DNA of 64,000 nucleotides from Ciceribacter sichuanensis (GTDB lineage: Bacteria; Pseudomonadota; Alphaproteobacteria; Rhizobiales; Rhizobiaceae), in contig NZ_JAMXLX010000001.1 in NCBI RefSeq assembly GCF_024055605.1, positions 1,239,030 through 1,303,029 on the forward strand, in the 5' to 3' direction. Below are positions 47,547 to 57,601 of the stretch, one piece after another. A model generated the notes under the pieces. That model saw only the letters and a list, made by a program, of their open reading frames with translations. It was not told the DNA's origin and made no database searches. The translations under genes and the position numbers were made by a program. The stretch's first letter is position 1, and each line of letters begins with the position of its first letter.

Positions 47547-48632
47547 ATGCGTGTAGACGACTTCGACTTCGATCTTCCGGAAGAAAGCATTGCACTGAGG
47601 CCCGCAAGCCCGCGTGACCACGCGCGCCTGCTGGTTGTGCGTCCCGACGGCGTCCCCATGTTGGAAGACCGGAACGTCTATGACCTGCCCGCTTTCCTGA
47701 GGCCGGGCGACGCTCTGGTCTTCAACGACACCAAGGTCATACCGGCCCAACTCGAAGGCGTCCGTTTGCGGGAAGGGGCGGAACGCACTCCGGTTTCCTG
47801 CACCCTGCATATGCGTGTCGCGGCCAATCGCTGGCGGGCGTTTGCCCGTCCCGGCAAGCGCATCAAGGCCGGCGACCGCATCGAATTCGGCCATTCCGGA
47901 GAAACCTGCCTGCTCGGTACGCTGGCGGCGACCGTGGCGGAGAAGGGCGAAGCCGGCGAAATCGAACTGGCTTTCGACCTGTCGGGGCCGGACCTTGACC
48001 AGGCCATCGCTTCCGTCGGCCATATTCCGCTGCCGCCCTACATCGCCGCCAAGCGGCCGGAAGACAGTCAGGACCGCAAGGACTACCAGACCATCTATGC
48101 GCGGGAAGAGGGGGCCGTCGCAGCCCCGACCGCTGGGCTGCATTTCACGCCCGCACTCTTCGAAAAGCTCGATGCCGCCGGCGTCGAACGGCATTTCGTG
48201 ACCCTTCACGTCGGGGCGGGTACCTTCCTGCCGGTCAAGGCTGATGATACCGCCGACCACAAAATGCATCACGAAATTGGTTATGTTTCCGCCGGGACCG
48301 CCGGCGCACTCAATGCCGTAAAGGCGAGGGGCGGGCGCATCGTCTGCGTCGGCACCACATCGCTCCGGTTGCTGGAAAGCGCAACGACCGAGGCGGGCGA
48401 GGTTCTGGCCTGGTCCGGCGCGACTGATATCTTCATCACGCCGGGCTATCGATTCCGAGCTGCCGATATCCTGATGACCAATTTCCACCTGCCGCGTTCG
48501 ACGCTGTTCATGCTGGTGTCGGCCTTTGCCGGCCTCGATACCATGCGGGCCGCCTATACCCACGCCATCGAAACCGGCTACCGTTTTTATTCCTACGGCG
48601 ATTCCAGCCTGCTGTTCCGGAAAGATCCCTGA
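47547..48632 (+). CDS. queA: S-adenosylmethionine:tRNA ribosyltransferase-isomerase
   Basis: A 361-residue enzyme that transfers and rearranges the ribose of SAM onto preQ1-modified tRNA to make epoxyqueuosine. Family motifs include the N-terminal [49 protein letters not shown] and the C-terminal [16 protein letters not shown]. It is directly upstream of tgt, the enzyme of the preceding step, with four bases between the stop and the next ATG, so the two are cotranscribed. Full length, no anomalies. Confidence 0.97.
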   Translation: MRVDDFDFDLPEESIALRPASPRDHARLLVVRPDGVPMLEDRNVYDLPAFLRPGDALVFNDTKVIPAQLEGVRLREGAERTPVSCTLHMRVAANRWRAFARPGKRIKAGDRIEFGHSGETCLLGTLAATVAEKGEAGEIELAFDLSGPDLDQAIASVGHIPLPPYIAAKRPEDSQDRKDYQTIYAREEGAVAAPTAGLHFTPALFEKLDAAGVERHFVTLHVGAGTFLPVKADDTADHKMHHEIGYVSAGTAGALNAVKARGGRIVCVGTTSLRLLESATTEAGEVLAWSGATDIFITPGYRFRAADILMTNFHLPRSTLFMLVSAFAGLDTMRAAYTHAIETGYRFYSYGDSSLLFRKDP

Positions 48633-48636
48633 ACCG

Positions 48637-49767
48637 ATGCACGAAAAGTTCCAGTTCACCCTCAAGGCCACATCCGGCAAGGCTCGCCTCGGCGAGGTCG
48701 CCATGCCGCGCGGCGTGATCCGCACGCCCGCCTTCATGCCGGTCGGCACGGTCGGCACCGTCAAGGCCATGTATCTCGATCAGGTCAGGGAAGGGGGCGC
48801 CGACATCATTCTTGGCAACACCTATCACCTGATGCTCAGGCCCGGTCCGGAGCGCGTCGCTCGTCTAGGCGGCCTGCACGAACTGATCCGCTGGCCGCAT
48901 CCGATCCTGACCGACAGCGGCGGCTTTCAGGTCATGTCGCTGTCGGGCCTGCGCAAGCTCGACGAACAGGGCGTGACCTTCAAGAGCCATGTCGATGGTT
49001 CGACCCATCACATGTCGCCGGAACGCTCGATCGAGATCCAGGGACTGCTGGACAGCGACATTCAGATGCAGCTCGACGAATGCGTCGCTCTTCCCGCTGA
49101 GCCGAAGGAAATCGAGCGGGCCATGGAAATGTCCCTGCGCTGGGCCGAGCGTTGCCGCGTTGCCTTCGGCGAGCAGCCGGGCAAGGCGATGTTCGGCATC
49201 GTCCAGGGCGGCGACGTTCCCGAACTGCGCGTCCGGTCGGCCGAAGGTTTGAAACAGCTCGATCTCAAGGGCTATGCCGTCGGCGGTCTCGCTGTTGGTG
49301 AGCCGCAGGAGGTCATGCTGAAGATGCTCGACATCACGCTTCCCGTGCTGCCGACGGAAAAGCCGCGTTATCTCATGGGCGTCGGTACGCCCGATGACAT
49401 CCTGAAGTCCGTCGCGCAGGGCATCGACATGTTCGACTGCGTGATGCCAACCCGCTCCGGTCGCCATGGACTCGCCTTCACCCGGCGTGGCAAGGTCAAT
49501 ATCCGCAATGCCCGTCATGCAGAAGATATGCGGCCGCTGGATGAGGAATCGAATTGCCCGGCCTCCCGCGATTATTCGCGCGCCTATCTCCATCATCTCG
49601 TCCGCTCCAACGAGGCGCTCGGCGGCATGCTGCTGTCGTGGAACAATCTTTCCTATTATCAGGAGCTGATGCAGGGCATCCGCAAGTCGATCGAGGAGGG
49701 GCGCTTTGCGGATTTCATGGCGGAGACCATGGAGATGTGGGCAAAGGGCGATATCGACGCCCGCTGA
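48637..49767 (+). CDS. tgt: Queuine/preQ1 tRNA-ribosyltransferase
   Basis: A 376-residue TIM-barrel enzyme that exchanges guanine-34 of GUN-anticodon tRNAs for preQ1. The nucleophile and substrate aspartates are in [18 protein letters not shown] and [13 protein letters not shown]. The zinc-site region reads [20 protein letters not shown]: against the standard C-x-C-x2-C pattern only Cys307 remains, with Ser305 and Ser310 in the places of the other two cysteines. The C-terminal His region ([17 protein letters not shown]) is retained. The ATG at 48637 matches the family start. The changed zinc site could be a lineage trait rather than inactivation, because the active site looks intact. Confidence 0.95.
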   Translation: MHEKFQFTLKATSGKARLGEVAMPRGVIRTPAFMPVGTVGTVKAMYLDQVREGGADIILGNTYHLMLRPGPERVARLGGLHELIRWPHPILTDSGGFQVMSLSGLRKLDEQGVTFKSHVDGSTHHMSPERSIEIQGLLDSDIQMQLDECVALPAEPKEIERAMEMSLRWAERCRVAFGEQPGKAMFGIVQGGDVPELRVRSAEGLKQLDLKGYAVGGLAVGEPQEVMLKMLDITLPVLPTEKPRYLMGVGTPDDILKSVAQGIDMFDCVMPTRSGRHGLAFTRRGKVNIRNARHAEDMRPLDEESNCPASRDYSRAYLHHLVRSNEALGGMLLSWNNLSYYQELMQGIRKSIEEGRFADFMAETMEMWAKGDIDAR

Positions 49768-49790
49768 AATCGGATCGCGAAAAAGTGATC

Positions 49791-49890
49791 GTCGGGAGGC
49801 GGATAAAAAGCGCTTCCCGAACAATGGGTGGCGGGATTTTCACCTCATGAAAGCGGGGATTTAGACGGGTTGCGGGGGCTTGCCCGCAAC
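49791..49890. repeat. Paired palindromes downstream of tgt
   Basis: Two hairpins lie in the tgt-MFS gap. TCGGGAGGCG and CGCTTCCCGA at about 49792-49819 pair with one mismatch. GTTGCGGG at 49869-49876 pairs perfectly with CCCGCAAC at 49883-49890. Nearby sequence (GATCGCGAAAAAGTGATC) resembles the flanks of rhizobial mosaic repeats. Neither hairpin has a clear T-run, so they are more likely repeats than terminators. Confidence 0.45.
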
Positions 49891-49954
49891 CGCGGTTTGT
49901 GCGACGCAATGCACGCACATTCCGTGTTCGCCTCCCGTTTTCCGGTCCTCCCCC

Positions 49955-51127
49955 ATGCCTATTCTCGCGCCGCCGGCGCTGATCTTCTTTTGCAATTCCG
50001 TCCTGTTCATTTCCCTGTTTACCCGCCTGCCGGGCATTCAGGCGTCGATGCAGGTGAACAAGGCGACGCTTGGTCTGGCGCTCCTCGGTGGGGCGCTTGG
50101 CACAGTTCTGGCTTTGCCGATTGCCGGCAAGATCAACAACTGGCTCTCCCCACGGCGTACCGCCGCTCTCAGCCTTATGATCCTCAGCTTCGTGATGCCG
50201 CTGCTGGCGATCGTGCCCTATGCCGGTTTCGTCGCCTGCTTCGTCTTCTTCGCCTTCATCCGCACCATGCTCGACGTGGCGCAGAACATGATTTCCACCG
50301 GCATCGAGCAATCGAGCGGCGTCAAGGTGTTGTCGCGCAGCCATGGTTTCTGGTCGGTTGGCCTGCTTCTGGGCACGATGGCCTCGAGCTGGGCCGCAGG
50401 GCAGGGCATAATGCCGGTCGGGCATCTCGCCGCAATCGGTGTCTTTGTCTTCGTCTGTGCGCTGGTGGTTCTCAGGATCACCCCGGAGATGAGCAGTTTG
50501 ACCGCTGCCAGATCGAGCGGAAACACGCCGATCTTCATCCGGCCGACACGTGGCATTCTTCTGGTCGCGCTCATGCTGTTCGGGCTGGCCATCATCGAAG
50601 GCGCGATTTACGACTGGGGCATGTTTCTGATCCGCGAGCGCATCACGACAGATCCGGCAAGGGCAGGGCTGCTCTTCGCCTTCTTCACCATCGGCATGGG
50701 CGTAACCCGCCTTTCCGGTGACTGGTTGCGCGAGATCTTCCGCCCCTCGATCCTGCTGCGCGCCTCCGCCGTCTCTGTCGCGCTGGGGCTCGGCATCATC
50801 CTCAATTTCGAGAACGAGTGGCTTGCGGCCATCGCGCTGGCCTTGATCGGTTGCGGGGTTGCCTTCAATTATCCGCTGGCCGTCTCCACGGTCATTTCGA
50901 TGCGCAGCGTCAACTCGCCGGCGGAGAATCTTGCGGCGCTGTCCATGGTGATGCTGATCGCGACCATCGGCATTCCGCCTTTACTCGGCAGTGTCGCCGA
51001 ACTCTACGGAATCGCCACCAGCTTCGTGGCGATCCTGCCTCTGACGCTGCTTGCGTTCTTCATGGCGCCGGTGTCCGAGGGGCGGGGCCTTCAAAGAGAT
51101 GAGAACGTCGGACAAGAGGCGCGATGA
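49955..51127 (+). CDS. MFS-type transporter
   Basis: A 390-residue major facilitator superfamily protein with about 12 hydrophobic helices. The loop between helices 2 and 3 is GGALGTVLALPIAGKINNWLSPRR, the usual MFS location for a basic turn. No substrate-specific signature was recognised; the overall pattern is like YbjJ/fucose-permease-type members, which suggests a sugar or small metabolite. The ATG at 49955 is used because the codons back to 49880 are cysteine-rich and not helix-like. Its stop overlaps the recX start by four bases (ATGA), an unexpected coupling to a recombination regulator. Confidence 0.82.
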   Translation: MPILAPPALIFFCNSVLFISLFTRLPGIQASMQVNKATLGLALLGGALGTVLALPIAGKINNWLSPRRTAALSLMILSFVMPLLAIVPYAGFVACFVFFAFIRTMLDVAQNMISTGIEQSSGVKVLSRSHGFWSVGLLLGTMASSWAAGQGIMPVGHLAAIGVFVFVCALVVLRITPEMSSLTAARSSGNTPIFIRPTRGILLVALMLFGLAIIEGAIYDWGMFLIRERITTDPARAGLLFAFFTIGMGVTRLSGDWLREIFRPSILLRASAVSVALGLGIILNFENEWLAAIALALIGCGVAFNYPLAVSTVISMRSVNSPAENLAALSMVMLIATIGIPPLLGSVAELYGIATSFVAILPLTLLAFFMAPVSEGRGLQRDENVGQEAR

Positions 51128-51687
51128 ACGAGGGCGACGACACAGAGGCCGAGGCAACGGTTCCGACCCTGCGCATGCTGGCTTGGGTGAAGAATTCCGC
51201 GGCTTACCGTTTGTCGCGCAAGATGATGACCGAGCACGAGCTTTCGACCGCCATCGCTCGCAAGGCACGCCAGAAGTTTGAAGGCATTTCCGAAGCGCAG
51301 ATCAAGGCGCTGTCGCTTGCCGCCGTGGAATTCGGCCGGCAGATGCGCGCGCTGGACGATCAATCCTATGCCGAGGTAAGGGTGCGTTCCTCGACGGCTG
51401 CCGGTAAATCGCGGCGTGTCATCGCGCGCAAGCTTGCGGAAAAGGGCGTTGACCGCGAGATCATCGCTGACGCGCTGGAGGACACCGACGATTTTCGAGC
51501 GGCGCTTGTCTTTGCGCGCAAGCGTGCCTTCGGACCGTTTCGTCGCGTGGAACTGGACGAGAAGCGCAAGGCGAAGGAATTTTCCGCTTTCGCCCGCAAC
51601 GGCTTCAGCTTCGAATTCGGCAGCAGGATCATGAACATGTCGTTCGAGGAAGCCGAGGAGTTGCTGGCCGAGTTGCCATTGGGGTGA
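51124..51687 (+). CDS. recX: Regulatory protein RecX family
   Basis: A 187-residue helical protein of the RecX family, which binds RecA filaments and modulates recombinase activity. The repeat-like helix-turn pattern is seen in YRLSRKMMTEHELSTAIARKA and in GKSRRVIARKLAEKGVDREI. It is longer at the N-terminus than E. coli RecX but typical for alphaproteobacteria. There is no recA in the window, and the gene is coupled by a four-base overlap to the MFS transporter. Family assignment is probable rather than certain, since RecX sequences are divergent. Confidence 0.8.
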   Translation: MNEGDDTEAEATVPTLRMLAWVKNSAAYRLSRKMMTEHELSTAIARKARQKFEGISEAQIKALSLAAVEFGRQMRALDDQSYAEVRVRSSTAAGKSRRVIARKLAEKGVDREIIADALEDTDDFRAALVFARKRAFGPFRRVELDEKRKAKEFSAFARNGFSFEFGSRIMNMSFEEAEELLAELPLG

Positions 51688-51786
51688 AAAGCCGGGGCAG
51701 GTGCTAGCATCGGCGAATAGGAAGCTTGGCGGGAAAGGTGTAGACCGTTTCCCAAGCATCGCGACAACCAGATTCGAGGATATTCC

Positions 51787-52593
51787 ATGCCTGCGCCGAA
51801 AAACCATTTCAAACAGGCCCTCAAGGAAAATCGGACCCAGATCGGCTTCTGGCAGGCGCTCGCCAATCCCTATACCGTGGAGATATCCGCAGGCGTCGGA
51901 TACGACTGGCTGCTGATCGATGGCGAGCATGCGCCGAACGATATCCCGTTGATGGTCTCCCAGCTTATGGCGATGAAGGGCTCCAGGAGCCATGCGGTGA
52001 TCCGTCCGCCGATCGGAGAAACACGGATTATCAAGCAGTTGCTCGATATCGGCGCGCAGAGCCTGCTGGTGCCCATGGTTCACAGCAGGGAGCAGGCGGA
52101 AGCCATGGTACAGGCGGTCCGCTATCCGCCGCATGGCATACGCGGTGTCGGCGCGGCCATTGCCCGTGCCTCGGATTTCAACCGTATCGAGGATTACGTT
52201 CAGACCGCCAATGACGAGATCTGCCTGTTGCTGCAGGTGGAGAGCCGGGCAGGCCTTGCCGCGCTCGATGCCATTGCCGCAACTGAGGGTGTTGATGGCG
52301 TCTTTATCGGTCCGGCCGATCTGGCGGCCGATATGGGCTATCTTGGCAATCCCGGAGCGCCGGAGGTGCAGGAGGAGGTCGAAAAGGCAATCCTGAAGAT
52401 TCAGTCGCACGGCAAGGCGGCGGGGATCCTGATCGGCGACCTCGGATTGTCGAAGCGTTATGTCGAACTCGGCGCGACCTTCGTGGCCATCGGCAATGAC
52501 GTGACGCTCTTTGCAGAGGCCGCCGCAAAGCTGCTGGCCGATTTCCAGGTCATCGAGGCCGCCAAGGGCTCAGCCGGCGCCAAGGTCTACTAG
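51787..52593 (+). CDS. hpaI: HpcH/HpaI-family aldolase
   Basis: A 268-residue class II metal-dependent aldolase of the 4-hydroxy-2-oxoheptanedioate aldolase (HpaI) type. Motifs are DWLLIDGEHAPND with the catalytic His, LLQVESRAGLAALDAIA with the metal-binding Glu, and GVDGVFIGPADLAADMGYL with the metal-binding Asp. It cleaves or forms 2-oxo acids with pyruvate. No other aromatic-degradation (hpa) genes are nearby, so its natural substrate is unclear and 2-keto-3-deoxy-rhamnonate or garosamine-type relatives cannot be excluded. The site GAGGATATTCC precedes the ATG. Confidence 0.88.
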   Translation: MPAPKNHFKQALKENRTQIGFWQALANPYTVEISAGVGYDWLLIDGEHAPNDIPLMVSQLMAMKGSRSHAVIRPPIGETRIIKQLLDIGAQSLLVPMVHSREQAEAMVQAVRYPPHGIRGVGAAIARASDFNRIEDYVQTANDEICLLLQVESRAGLAALDAIAATEGVDGVFIGPADLAADMGYLGNPGAPEVQEEVEKAILKIQSHGKAAGILIGDLGLSKRYVELGATFVAIGNDVTLFAEAAAKLLADFQVIEAAKGSAGAKVY

Positions 52594-52666
52594 GCAACCG
52601 TAAGTTTGCTTGCATTTTCAGGTGTCTGAACCCAAAAATTCACCGTCGGCAACCGCGGCCTTCGGT

Positions 52667-52693
52667 GGACCCGGTCGAAAAACGTCCGGGTCC
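52667..52693. terminator. Hairpin downstream of the hpaI gene
   Basis: A perfect 8-base-pair stem (GGACCCGG / CCGGGTCC) with an 11-base loop lies 74 bases after the hpaI stop. No T-run follows directly, so it is a weak terminator candidate. The rest of the gap to 52878 is AT-rich and holds no gene that I can support. Confidence 0.4.
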
Positions 52694-52878
52694 CATCACA
52701 TCCTATTTTGCGATATCGTCCGGACCGTTCAGGAAATCCGCCCAACAGACCGTCCGGATTCGAGAGGCGAGAATGTCAGGATACCGCTCCAATCATACAA
52801 ACAAAAAATCGCATAAGATAGATTATGGAACTAAAATCCATAAATCGAACCAGATGCTTATAGTTGCGCACCCGCCGA

Positions 52879-53199
52879 TTAGCTATCCGTCGATACCTTC
52901 ATGAGGACCAGACCCGCAACGATCAGGACTGCCGCAAGGATGCGCATGGCGCTTGCCTGTTCGCCAAGCACGATGATTCCAACGAGAAACGCGCCGACGG
53001 CTCCGATGCCTGTCCAGATGGTATACGCCGTGCCGAGTGGCAGCGTTCGCATGGAAAACGACAGCAGCAGAATGCTGGCGCCCATCGCGACCGCCGTGAC
53101 GGCCGTCGGCACCACGCGCGTAAAGCCCGCGGATTGCTTCATGAAATAAGCCCACACGACTTCAAGGACGCCGGCCGCAACAAGGATGATCCAGGCCAA
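52879..53199 (-). CDS. sugE: Small multidrug resistance (SMR) family exporter, SugE-like
   Basis: A 106-residue inner-membrane protein with four transmembrane helices. It has the SMR family layout: helix 1 AWIILVAAGVLEVVWAYFMK, with the essential membrane glutamate in LEVVW, and TAYTIWTGIGAVGAFLVGII later. The Lys following helix 1 and the WTGIGAVG segment fit the SugE/Gdx guanidinium exporter branch better than EmrE. The start is a TTG at 53199 with GGAGGG seven bases upstream; the longer frame to 53238 adds a polar N-terminus foreign to the family. No guanidine riboswitch was recognised upstream. Confidence 0.88.
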   Translation of the reverse strand: MAWIILVAAGVLEVVWAYFMKQSAGFTRVVPTAVTAVAMGASILLLSFSMRTLPLGTAYTIWTGIGAVGAFLVGIIVLGEQASAMRILAAVLIVAGLVLMKVSTDS

Positions 53200-53279
53200 G
53201 ATTGCTCCCTCCGATGAAAGGAAGTTGTTTGAAATCAATGTGATCGGGGCGTATTCTCAGGCGCGTTCGACATTGACGC

Positions 53280-54092
53280 CTAAACGTCGACTTCAAATGT
53301 CATCTGGTCGTAGGCCGGCTCCACATGCGGTGGTGTTTCAGCCAGCACGGTCTCATAATCGAGCGGCACATGCATATGCGTAAGGATGGCGCGCGCGGGC
53401 TTCAGCCGCTCGATCCAGCCCAGTGCCTGTTCCAGCGAAAAATGGCTCGGATGATGCCGGTATTGCAGAGCGTCGATGATCAGGACCGAGAGCCCGTCGA
53501 GCCTTGCAACCGTCTCGTCCGGAAACGCGCTGACATCGCAGCAATAGGCAACGTCGCCGATCCTTAGGCCAAGCGAAATGATATCGCCGTGTTGCTGCAC
53601 CAGTGGCTGCAGCCGAATGGCACCGCCCGCGCCGTTGATTTCGATCGGCCTATCCAGATCCTCGATCACGACTGGTTCTACGATTGGCGGATAATTGCTG
53701 CCATCAGGTGTTTCGAGGCAATAGCCGAAACCCAGGCGAATTCGCCGCATGGCTTCGGGTTCGGCATGGATCGGAATGCGCCTGTTGTGCGAAACGAAAT
53801 ATCCGCGAAGATCGTCGATCCCGTGCAAATGATCCGCATGGGCGTGAGTGTAGAAGACGGCGTCGATATGCTGAACCTTGGCAGCGATCATCTGTTCGCG
53901 AAAATCCGGGCCGGTATCGACCACCAGCGTCGTCATGCCACCGTCAGGACCGATCTGCTGGATCAGGAAGGACGCGCGGGTGCGCCGGTTGCGCGGGTTG
54001 TTCGGATCGCATGCGCCCCAGTCTCCGTTGATGCGCGGTACGCCCGGAGACGACGAGCAGCCAAGGATAGTGAAGCGCTGCCGATAACTCAT
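53280..54092 (-). CDS. MBL-fold metallo-hydrolase (PhnP/RNase Z-like)
   Basis: A 270-residue metallo-beta-lactamase-fold protein. The metal-binding motif is THAHADHLHGIDDLR near residue 82, with further His residues near QHGD and the C-terminal THMHVPLDYE. The N-terminal LGCSSSPGVPRINGDWGACD is typical of the PhnP-like branch, which hydrolyses cyclic phosphodiesters. No phosphonate genes are nearby, so the substrate is uncertain. Its ATG overlaps the tatD stop by four bases, and this tatD-MBL pair, following metG, is conserved in Rhizobiales. Confidence 0.88.
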   Translation of the reverse strand: MSYRQRFTILGCSSSPGVPRINGDWGACDPNNPRNRRTRASFLIQQIGPDGGMTTLVVDTGPDFREQMIAAKVQHIDAVFYTHAHADHLHGIDDLRGYFVSHNRRIPIHAEPEAMRRIRLGFGYCLETPDGSNYPPIVEPVVIEDLDRPIEINGAGGAIRLQPLVQQHGDIISLGLRIGDVAYCCDVSAFPDETVARLDGLSVLIIDALQYRHHPSHFSLEQALGWIERLKPARAILTHMHVPLDYETVLAETPPHVEPAYDQMTFEVDV

Positions 54093-54871
54093 GCAAGCCT
54101 CGGCATCTTGGAGAAGATGCGGAATGCATTGTCGGTCGTGATCCGGGCCATCTCTTCGAAGCTGACGCCCATGGTTTCAGCCAGCACTTCGGCGGTATTG
54201 ACCACGTATGAAGGCTCGTTGCGCTTTCCGCGCCAGCGCTTCGGCGCGAGATATGGCGCGTCGGTTTCTACCAGGAGCCGGTCGAGCGGCAGGCCTCTGG
54301 CGATATCGCGCAACTCGGTCGACTTCGGGAAGGTCAGGATGCCCGAGAACGAGACGTAGCCGCCGAGTTCTATGCCGGTCTTTGCCAGCGCCTCGCCGGA
54401 GGAAAAGCAATGCAGGATGAAGGGGAAGGCCCCCTTCCCTGTTTCTTCCGTCAGGATGGCTGCCATGTCGTCATCGGCGCTGCGGCTGTGGATCACCAAT
54501 GGCAATCCGGTTTCACGCGCGGCCGCGATATGGCGCAGAAGCCCGGTCTTCTGGTCTTCGGGCTTCTGGGTGTCGTAGAAATAATCGAGTCCCGCTTCAC
54601 CGATTGCCACGACCTTCGGATGGGCCGAAAGCCGCACCAGATCCTCGGTGGTGATATCCAGTTCTTCGTCGGCATTGTTCGGATGGGTTCCGACCGAGCA
54701 GAACACGGTCGGAAAACGCTCGCTTAGCGCCAGCAGCGTGTCGAGTTTCCTGACACGGGTCGAGATCGTCACCATCTGAGCGACGCCGGCTGCGTGAGCC
54801 CGCGCGACCAGTTCGTCGCGCTCGGATTCGAAGTCGGCAAAGTCGAGATGGCAATGGGTATCGATCAGCAT
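54089..54871 (-). CDS. tatD: TatD-family metal-dependent DNase/hydrolase
   Basis: A 260-residue amidohydrolase-superfamily TIM barrel. Metal-binding residues appear in LIDTHCHLDF at the N-terminus, VVAIGEAGLDYF near residue 90, VIHSRSADDDM, LHCFSSGEA and ETDAPYLAPKRWRGKRNEPSYV. TatD proteins are 3'-5' exonucleases or related hydrolases; this one is closest to the YcfH branch that accompanies holB-tmk. It starts five bases after the metG stop, so the metG-tatD-MBL genes are one transcript. Confidence 0.92.
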   Translation of the reverse strand: MLIDTHCHLDFADFESERDELVARAHAAGVAQMVTISTRVRKLDTLLALSERFPTVFCSVGTHPNNADEELDITTEDLVRLSAHPKVVAIGEAGLDYFYDTQKPEDQKTGLLRHIAAARETGLPLVIHSRSADDDMAAILTEETGKGAFPFILHCFSSGEALAKTGIELGGYVSFSGILTFPKSTELRDIARGLPLDRLLVETDAPYLAPKRWRGKRNEPSYVVNTAEVLAETMGVSFEEMARITTDNAFRIFSKMPRLA

Positions 54872-54876
54872 GGCGG

Positions 54877-56433
54877 TCAGGCCTTCGCGTCCGTTTCAGG
54901 CGCCACATAGCGCGGGAAGACCGGCGTCGGTGCATCGAGCACGGTGCCGGGCGTCAGACGACCAGCCTCGCCAAGGAAGGCGAAGCTGCGCTTGTCTTCC
55001 GGCACGGCGACGAGATCCAGCAGCTTGGCCGAGGAGGCCGGCATGATCGGCTGGAACAGGATGGCGATCTGGCGCACCACTTCGGCCGTGACGTAGAGCA
55101 CGGTCGCCATGCGGGCCGTATCGGTCTTGCGCAGAACCCAGGGCTCCTGAGCGGCGAAATAGCGGTCGGCTTCGTTCACCGTGCCGATGATCGTCGCGAC
55201 GATCTTGTGTATCGCCAGACGGCTCATTTCTTCGCGGCAAGTGGCGATCATCGCGTCGGCGGTCGCCAGCATGGCCTTGTCGGCGTCCGTCAGTTCGCCC
55301 GGTTCCGGGATTTTCGCATCGCAGTTCTTGACGATCATCGACAGCGAACGGCTGGCAAGATTGCCGATGCCGTTGGCAAGGTCCGCATTGATGCGGGTCG
55401 CGATCGCTTCCTCGCTATAGCTGCCGTCGTGTCCGAAGGAGACTTCGCGCAGCAGGAAGTACCGCACCTGATCGAGACCGAAATGGTTCACCAGGTTCGC
55501 CGGATCGACCACGTTGCCGAGCGACTTCGACATCTTCTCGCCCTTGTTGAGCACGAAGCCATGGGCGAAGACCTTCTTCGGCAGCGGCAGGCCGGCGGAC
55601 ATCAGGAAGGCCGGCCAGTAGACGGCATGGAAGCGGATGATGTCTTTGCCGATGATATGGACATCGGCCGGCCAGTATTTCGCCCGGGGGCCGTTCTGGT
55701 CGGTCAGATAGCCGGTGGCCGTGATGTAGTTGGTCAGGGCGTCGACCCAGACATACATGACGTGCTTCGGATCATCCGGCACCTTGATGCCCCAGTCGAA
55801 CGTCGTGCGTGAGATCGAGAGGTCCTTGAGGCCCGACTTCACGAAGGAAACGACTTCGTTCTTTCGCTCGACCGGACCGATGAATTCGGGCTGGTCCTCA
55901 TAGAGCTTCAGCAGCTTGTCCTCATAGGCGGAAAGCTTGAAGAAGTAGCTCTCCTCTTCAACCCATTCGACCGGCGTGCCCTGCGGTCCGTAGCGAACGC
56001 CGTCGGCGCGCACCTGGGTTTCGTCCTCGGCATAGTAAGCCTCGTCGCGCACGGAGTACCAGCCGGCATAGCTGTCCTTGTAGATGTCGCCATTGGCGGC
56101 CATCCGCTTCCAGATTTCCTGCGATGCCTCGTGGTGGCGGGGCTCTGTCGTGCGGATGAAGTCGTCGTTGGACGCATTCAGCATCTTGCCCATCGCGCGG
56201 AATTCGTTGGAATTTCGCTCGGCCAGCTCTTCGGTCGAGATACCCTCGGCCCGCGCCGTCTGCTGCATCTTCTGGCCATGTTCGTCCGTTCCCGTCAGGA
56301 AGAAGACGTCCTTCCCGTCGAGCCGCTGGAACCGCGCCATGGCGTCGGTCGCAATCAGTTCGTAGGCGTGGCCGATATGCGGCTTGCCGTTCGGATAGGC
56401 GATGGCGGTGGTGATGTAGAACTTTTCGGTCAT
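54877..56433 (-). CDS. metG: Methionyl-tRNA synthetase
   Basis: A 518-residue class I aminoacyl-tRNA synthetase that charges tRNA-Met. The HIGH-type motif is [18 protein letters not shown], the KMSKS motif is [13 protein letters not shown], and the methionine pocket includes [14 protein letters not shown]. The connective domain is short and lacks the paired CxxC knuckles of E. coli MetG, and there is no C-terminal tRNA-binding extension, as in other alphaproteobacterial enzymes. The 139-base gap to holB may hold a promoter. It heads the metG-tatD-MBL genes. Confidence 0.96.
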   Translation of the reverse strand: MTEKFYITTAIAYPNGKPHIGHAYELIATDAMARFQRLDGKDVFFLTGTDEHGQKMQQTARAEGISTEELAERNSNEFRAMGKMLNASNDDFIRTTEPRHHEASQEIWKRMAANGDIYKDSYAGWYSVRDEAYYAEDETQVRADGVRYGPQGTPVEWVEEESYFFKLSAYEDKLLKLYEDQPEFIGPVERKNEVVSFVKSGLKDLSISRTTFDWGIKVPDDPKHVMYVWVDALTNYITATGYLTDQNGPRAKYWPADVHIIGKDIIRFHAVYWPAFLMSAGLPLPKKVFAHGFVLNKGEKMSKSLGNVVDPANLVNHFGLDQVRYFLLREVSFGHDGSYSEEAIATRINADLANGIGNLASRSLSMIVKNCDAKIPEPGELTDADKAMLATADAMIATCREEMSRLAIHKIVATIIGTVNEADRYFAAQEPWVLRKTDTARMATVLYVTAEVVRQIAILFQPIMPASSAKLLDLVAVPEDKRSFAFLGEAGRLTPGTVLDAPTPVFPRYVAPETDAKA

Positions 56434-56572
56434 GGCTGATCTTGTTGTCCGCGTCGATTGCGCTTTTATGAAATCATGCCGCTCTTAGAGCATTCTTGCG
56501 CCTTTAGAAACAGCAAGTTTTGCGAACGGCAGGCGTGGCGCAGGCGCATAAGACCCGGCGCACTGCCGCCAT

Positions 56573-57601
56573 TCAGGCCTGCGATATGGCCGTCAGGGCT
56601 TCGAGAATGGTTTGTTTGCGATCCAGATTATAGGCGCCGGCCGTTGCAAACTGTTCGTTGATCGAGGTCGAAAGGCGCGCATAGCGCTCCGCCCGGCCAA
56701 GATCGCCGCCAATCGCCAGCCGCCGGGCGGTCTCCACCAGATATTCGCTCAGGTGTTCCGAGAAAAAGCCGAAAGCAACTTCCCTGTCCTTGCCGCTAAG
56801 GGCATCGGCAAGCTGGTGCATCGTCTTGCGGGCTGCCGGACCTTCGCCGGTCAGGATCTTCTCGAAGGCCTCGATGATGTCGGCCCCCCCGTAATTGACG
56901 ATCTTCAGCGCCTGCGCCACGCTTCCCTTGGCAAGTGACAGGACCGCTCCAGCCTGCGCCTCGCCGATAGAAAGGCCGAGTTGCCCCAGCGCCCGCCGCA
57001 TCGCATCTTCCGGAAGCGCGTCAAGCTTCAACGGCAGGCAGCGGGAACGGATCGTCGGCAGCAGGCGTCCCGGCGCATGCGAAAGCACAAGGAACATCGC
57101 CCGCTTCGGCGGCTCCTCAAGGATCTTGAGGATGGCGTTCGCCGCGTTGCGGTTCAGGTCGTCGGCCGGGTCTATGATGACGATGCGCCAGTTGCCGGTG
57201 CCTGATGTCTGCGAGAAAAAGTGCCCTGCCCGCCGCACCTCGTCCACCGTGATCGCGCTCTTGGCGCGGCCCGTCTTCTCGTCCACCGGCCTGGTCAGAT
57301 ACAGGAGATTGTGGCTGGCGCCGCCCGCGATCTGCCGGCTGACGGATGACTGAGGATCGGGATCGGCGATCCGCTCCGGAGCGTTCAGCGGATCGGGATT
57401 GGAGAGAACGTGATTGGCGAAGCGGAAGGCGAGCGTCGCCTTGCCGATTCCTTCCGGCCCTTCGATCAGAATGGCATGATGCCCCTTGCCCGACCGGTAG
57501 GTTCCGGCGAGAAACTCCTCCGCTTGCGTGTGGCCGAAAAGCTTCGTGTTCAGGGCAGGTGCGATGGCCCCTTCCAGCACCCCGTAGCGTTCTTCGCTCA
57601 T
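56573..57601 (-). CDS. holB: DNA polymerase III subunit delta prime
   Basis: A 342-residue clamp-loader subunit with an AAA+ fold. The P-loop is EGPEGIGKATLAFRFANHVL near residue 47, and the sensor-1 type segment is ILKILEEPPKRAMFLVLSHAPG. The usual zinc-binding cysteines seen in E. coli delta' are not present, which is common in alphaproteobacteria. Its start overlaps the tmk stop by four bases. The tmk-holB pairing is conserved in many bacteria and links dTTP supply and replication genes. Confidence 0.93.
   Translation of the reverse strand: MSEERYGVLEGAIAPALNTKLFGHTQAEEFLAGTYRSGKGHHAILIEGPEGIGKATLAFRFANHVLSNPDPLNAPERIADPDPQSSVSRQIAGGASHNLLYLTRPVDEKTGRAKSAITVDEVRRAGHFFSQTSGTGNWRIVIIDPADDLNRNAANAILKILEEPPKRAMFLVLSHAPGRLLPTIRSRCLPLKLDALPEDAMRRALGQLGLSIGEAQAGAVLSLAKGSVAQALKIVNYGGADIIEAFEKILTGEGPAARKTMHQLADALSGKDREVAFGFFSEHLSEYLVETARRLAIGGDLGRAERYARLSTSINEQFATAGAYNLDRKQTILEALTAISQA

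Noticed and set aside
53200..53279. Guanidine riboswitch before the sugE gene
   Set aside because: The leader is short and lacks the paired ACGR-loop hairpins or ykkC core; no structure recognised.
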